From Candidatus Rokuibacteriota bacterium (GTDB lineage Bacteria > Methylomirabilota > Methylomirabilia > Rokubacteriales > CSP1-6), in contig QHRT01000071.1 in NCBI GenBank assembly GCA_003220195.1, positions 5,221 through 12,499 on the forward strand: 7,279 bases of DNA, in the 5' to 3' direction. This document shows, piece by piece, positions 6,107 through 7,279 of this stretch. The notes below the pieces were generated by a model, which did no database searches, was not told where the DNA came from, and worked only from the letters and a program-made list of their open reading frames with translations. Position 1 is the stretch's first letter. Each line of letters starts with the position of its first letter. The translations under genes and the position numbers were made by a program.

Positions 6107-7279
6107 ATGACGACGGACGTCGAGCGACGGCGCATCGTGGAGCTGGCGGAGCGCCTGGCGCGTGACGAGCTGGCGCCGCGCGCGGCGCGCTACGACGCCG
6201 ACGCGGCGAATCCCGTCGACAGCTGGCGAGCGCTGCACCGAGAAGGGTTCCTGGCCGCCAGCGTGCCGGTGTCGCATGGCGGCCTCGGCCTCGACATGCC
6301 GGCGTACATCGGCGTCGTGCGCGCGCTCGCGCGCGGCTGCGCGAGCACCGCGATGACCTTCCACATGCACTCGACGGTCATGCGCTTCATCGACGCGCTC
6401 GGCACCGACGCGCAGCGCGCCCGGTATTTTCCGGAAGTCGTCCGCGGCGGCAAGCTCTTCGGGAGCTGGGGCAGCGAGCCCGCCGTGAGCCTGTCCCGCG
6501 CGCTCTTCTTCGAGATGGCGATCCGCGCGGACGCCGATCAATGGGTGATCGACGGCGTGAAGCACTTCTGCACGATGGCGCTCGGCGCGAGCTACATGAT
6601 CGTGTGGTGCGCGGTCGACGGCGAGAGCGACATGGGCAAAGCGCTCCTGATCGCTGTGGTCCCGGCCGACACGCCGGGCATGACCACCGACCGCCAGTGG
6701 AACACGCTCGGCATGCGCGGCACGTACAGCCCGTCGGTGACGTTCACGGGCGTGCGCGTTCCGGGCGGCGCCGTGCTCGGCCGTCCCGGCGCCGCGCTCC
6801 AGATCGGCGTCATCGAGAGCTTCGCGCTCGGATACGCGGCAATCTATCTCGGCATCGCCGAATCCGCGCTCGCGTTCGCCGCCGACTACGTGAAGCAGCG
6901 TGTCGTCCGTCCGGAGAACGTTCCGGTCGCCTCGGACCCGACGATCCAGCGTCACATCGGTGAGCTGGCGGTGCAGCTCGACGCGACGAGTCTCGTGCTC
7001 CAGGACTCTGCGTCGCGCTGGGACGCGGCCGACGTCGCGGACCGCGGTCACCTCGCGAGTCGCGCGAAATACCTCGCCACGCAGGCCGGGCTCGACGTGA
7101 CGTCGAAGGCGATCCAGATCGTCGGCGGGCGTGGATCCTACAAGGACTTTCCGCTGGAGCGTGCGTTTCGCGACGTGCGCACGGCGACGCTGATGCCGCC
7201 GACGGTGGACCGGATGCTGGAAACGATCGGCAAGACGACGCTCGGCTTACAAGAAGGAATGTTCAAGATCCGCGACCGG
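6107..7279 (+). CDS. Acyl-CoA dehydrogenase family protein with non-canonical active site (stop codon beyond window)
   Basis: This frame encodes 391 residues with no stop before the edge. Family members have about 380-400, so only the last few residues are probably missing. Acyl-CoA dehydrogenases are FAD enzymes that introduce a C2-C3 double bond into acyl-CoA in the cytoplasm. The helical N-terminal domain covers about 1-115, the beta domain 116-225 (FGSWGSEP 118-125, LGMRGTYSPSVTFTGVRVP 201-219) and the C-terminal helical domain the rest, with QIVGGRGSYKDFPLERAFRD at 337-356. Where medium-chain enzymes have YEGT with the catalytic glutamate, this protein has MPPT (363-366), so the base is replaced by P364. 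The usual TEPxxGSD motif is also altered. It may use another base, or be an acyl-CoA dehydrogenase-fold protein with different chemistry. The ATG at 6107 has GGAG 10 bases upstream; an in-frame ATG at 6071 would add 12 residues. It follows livM by 39 bases on the same strand, without a visible terminator, and is probably in the same operon. Confidence 0.88.
   Translation, partial: MTTDVERRRIVELAERLARDELAPRAARYDADAANPVDSWRALHREGFLAASVPVSHGGLGLDMPAYIGVVRALARGCASTAMTFHMHSTVMRFIDALGTDAQRARYFPEVVRGGKLFGSWGSEPAVSLSRALFFEMAIRADADQWVIDGVKHFCTMALGASYMIVWCAVDGESDMGKALLIAVVPADTPGMTTDRQWNTLGMRGTYSPSVTFTGVRVPGGAVLGRPGAALQIGVIESFALGYAAIYLGIAESALAFAADYVKQRVVRPENVPVASDPTIQRHIGELAVQLDATSLVLQDSASRWDAADVADRGHLASRAKYLATQAGLDVTSKAIQIVGGRGSYKDFPLERAFRDVRTATLMPPTVDRMLETIGKTTLGLQEGMFKIRDR

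Noticed and set aside
4874..7051. A 725-codon open frame on the minus strand spanning the end of livH, livM and most of the acyl-CoA dehydrogenase gene
   Set aside because: Its translation is rich in Arg, Glu, His and Asp with no recognisable domain, and it lies opposite three well-supported genes. Long antisense frames are expected in GC-rich DNA with biased third positions.

Overview
The window is a compact, gene-dense stretch of a GC-rich bacterial chromosome, about two-thirds G+C by eye with strong G/C preference at third codon positions. It holds six protein-coding genes in two divergent blocks around a short intergenic region near position 2,950. Gene content and protein style (Tat-type solute-binding protein, Liv-type permeases, xanthine-dehydrogenase-family large subunit, CoA-ester enzymes) fit a catabolically versatile soil or sediment bacterium such as a proteobacterium or a Rokubacteria/Methylomirabilota-like lineage. 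That placement is inference; no RNA gene or taxonomic marker is present.

Left block, minus strand (1-2905): a molybdenum hydroxylase large subunit (xanthine dehydrogenase family) is followed, with a 4-base ATGA overlap, by an enoyl-CoA hydratase/isomerase-family gene that runs off the left edge. The iron-sulfur and FAD subunits that normally accompany the large subunit are not in the window.

Central intergenic region (2906-3002): it carries a near-consensus sigma70-type promoter (TTGACA, 17-base spacer, TATATT) pointing right and a good ribosome binding site for the first rightward gene.

Right block, plus strand (3003-7279): a periplasmic solute-binding protein, a LivH-type permease and a LivM-type permease are tightly packed (6-base gap, then a 4-base GTGA overlap). 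An acyl-CoA dehydrogenase-family gene follows after 39 bases and reaches the right edge without a stop. The two ATPases (LivG, LivF) that complete this importer are not between livM and the dehydrogenase.

Together the genes suggest uptake of an organic acid, amino acid, amide or aromatic substrate, followed by molybdenum-dependent hydroxylation and CoA-ester processing. The substrate cannot be read from the sequence. The most unusual details are an acyl-CoA dehydrogenase whose canonical catalytic glutamate position is proline, and a crotonase-fold enzyme that keeps only one of the two usual acidic residues. I see no mobile element, CRISPR array, tRNA, rRNA or clearly novel defence-type system.
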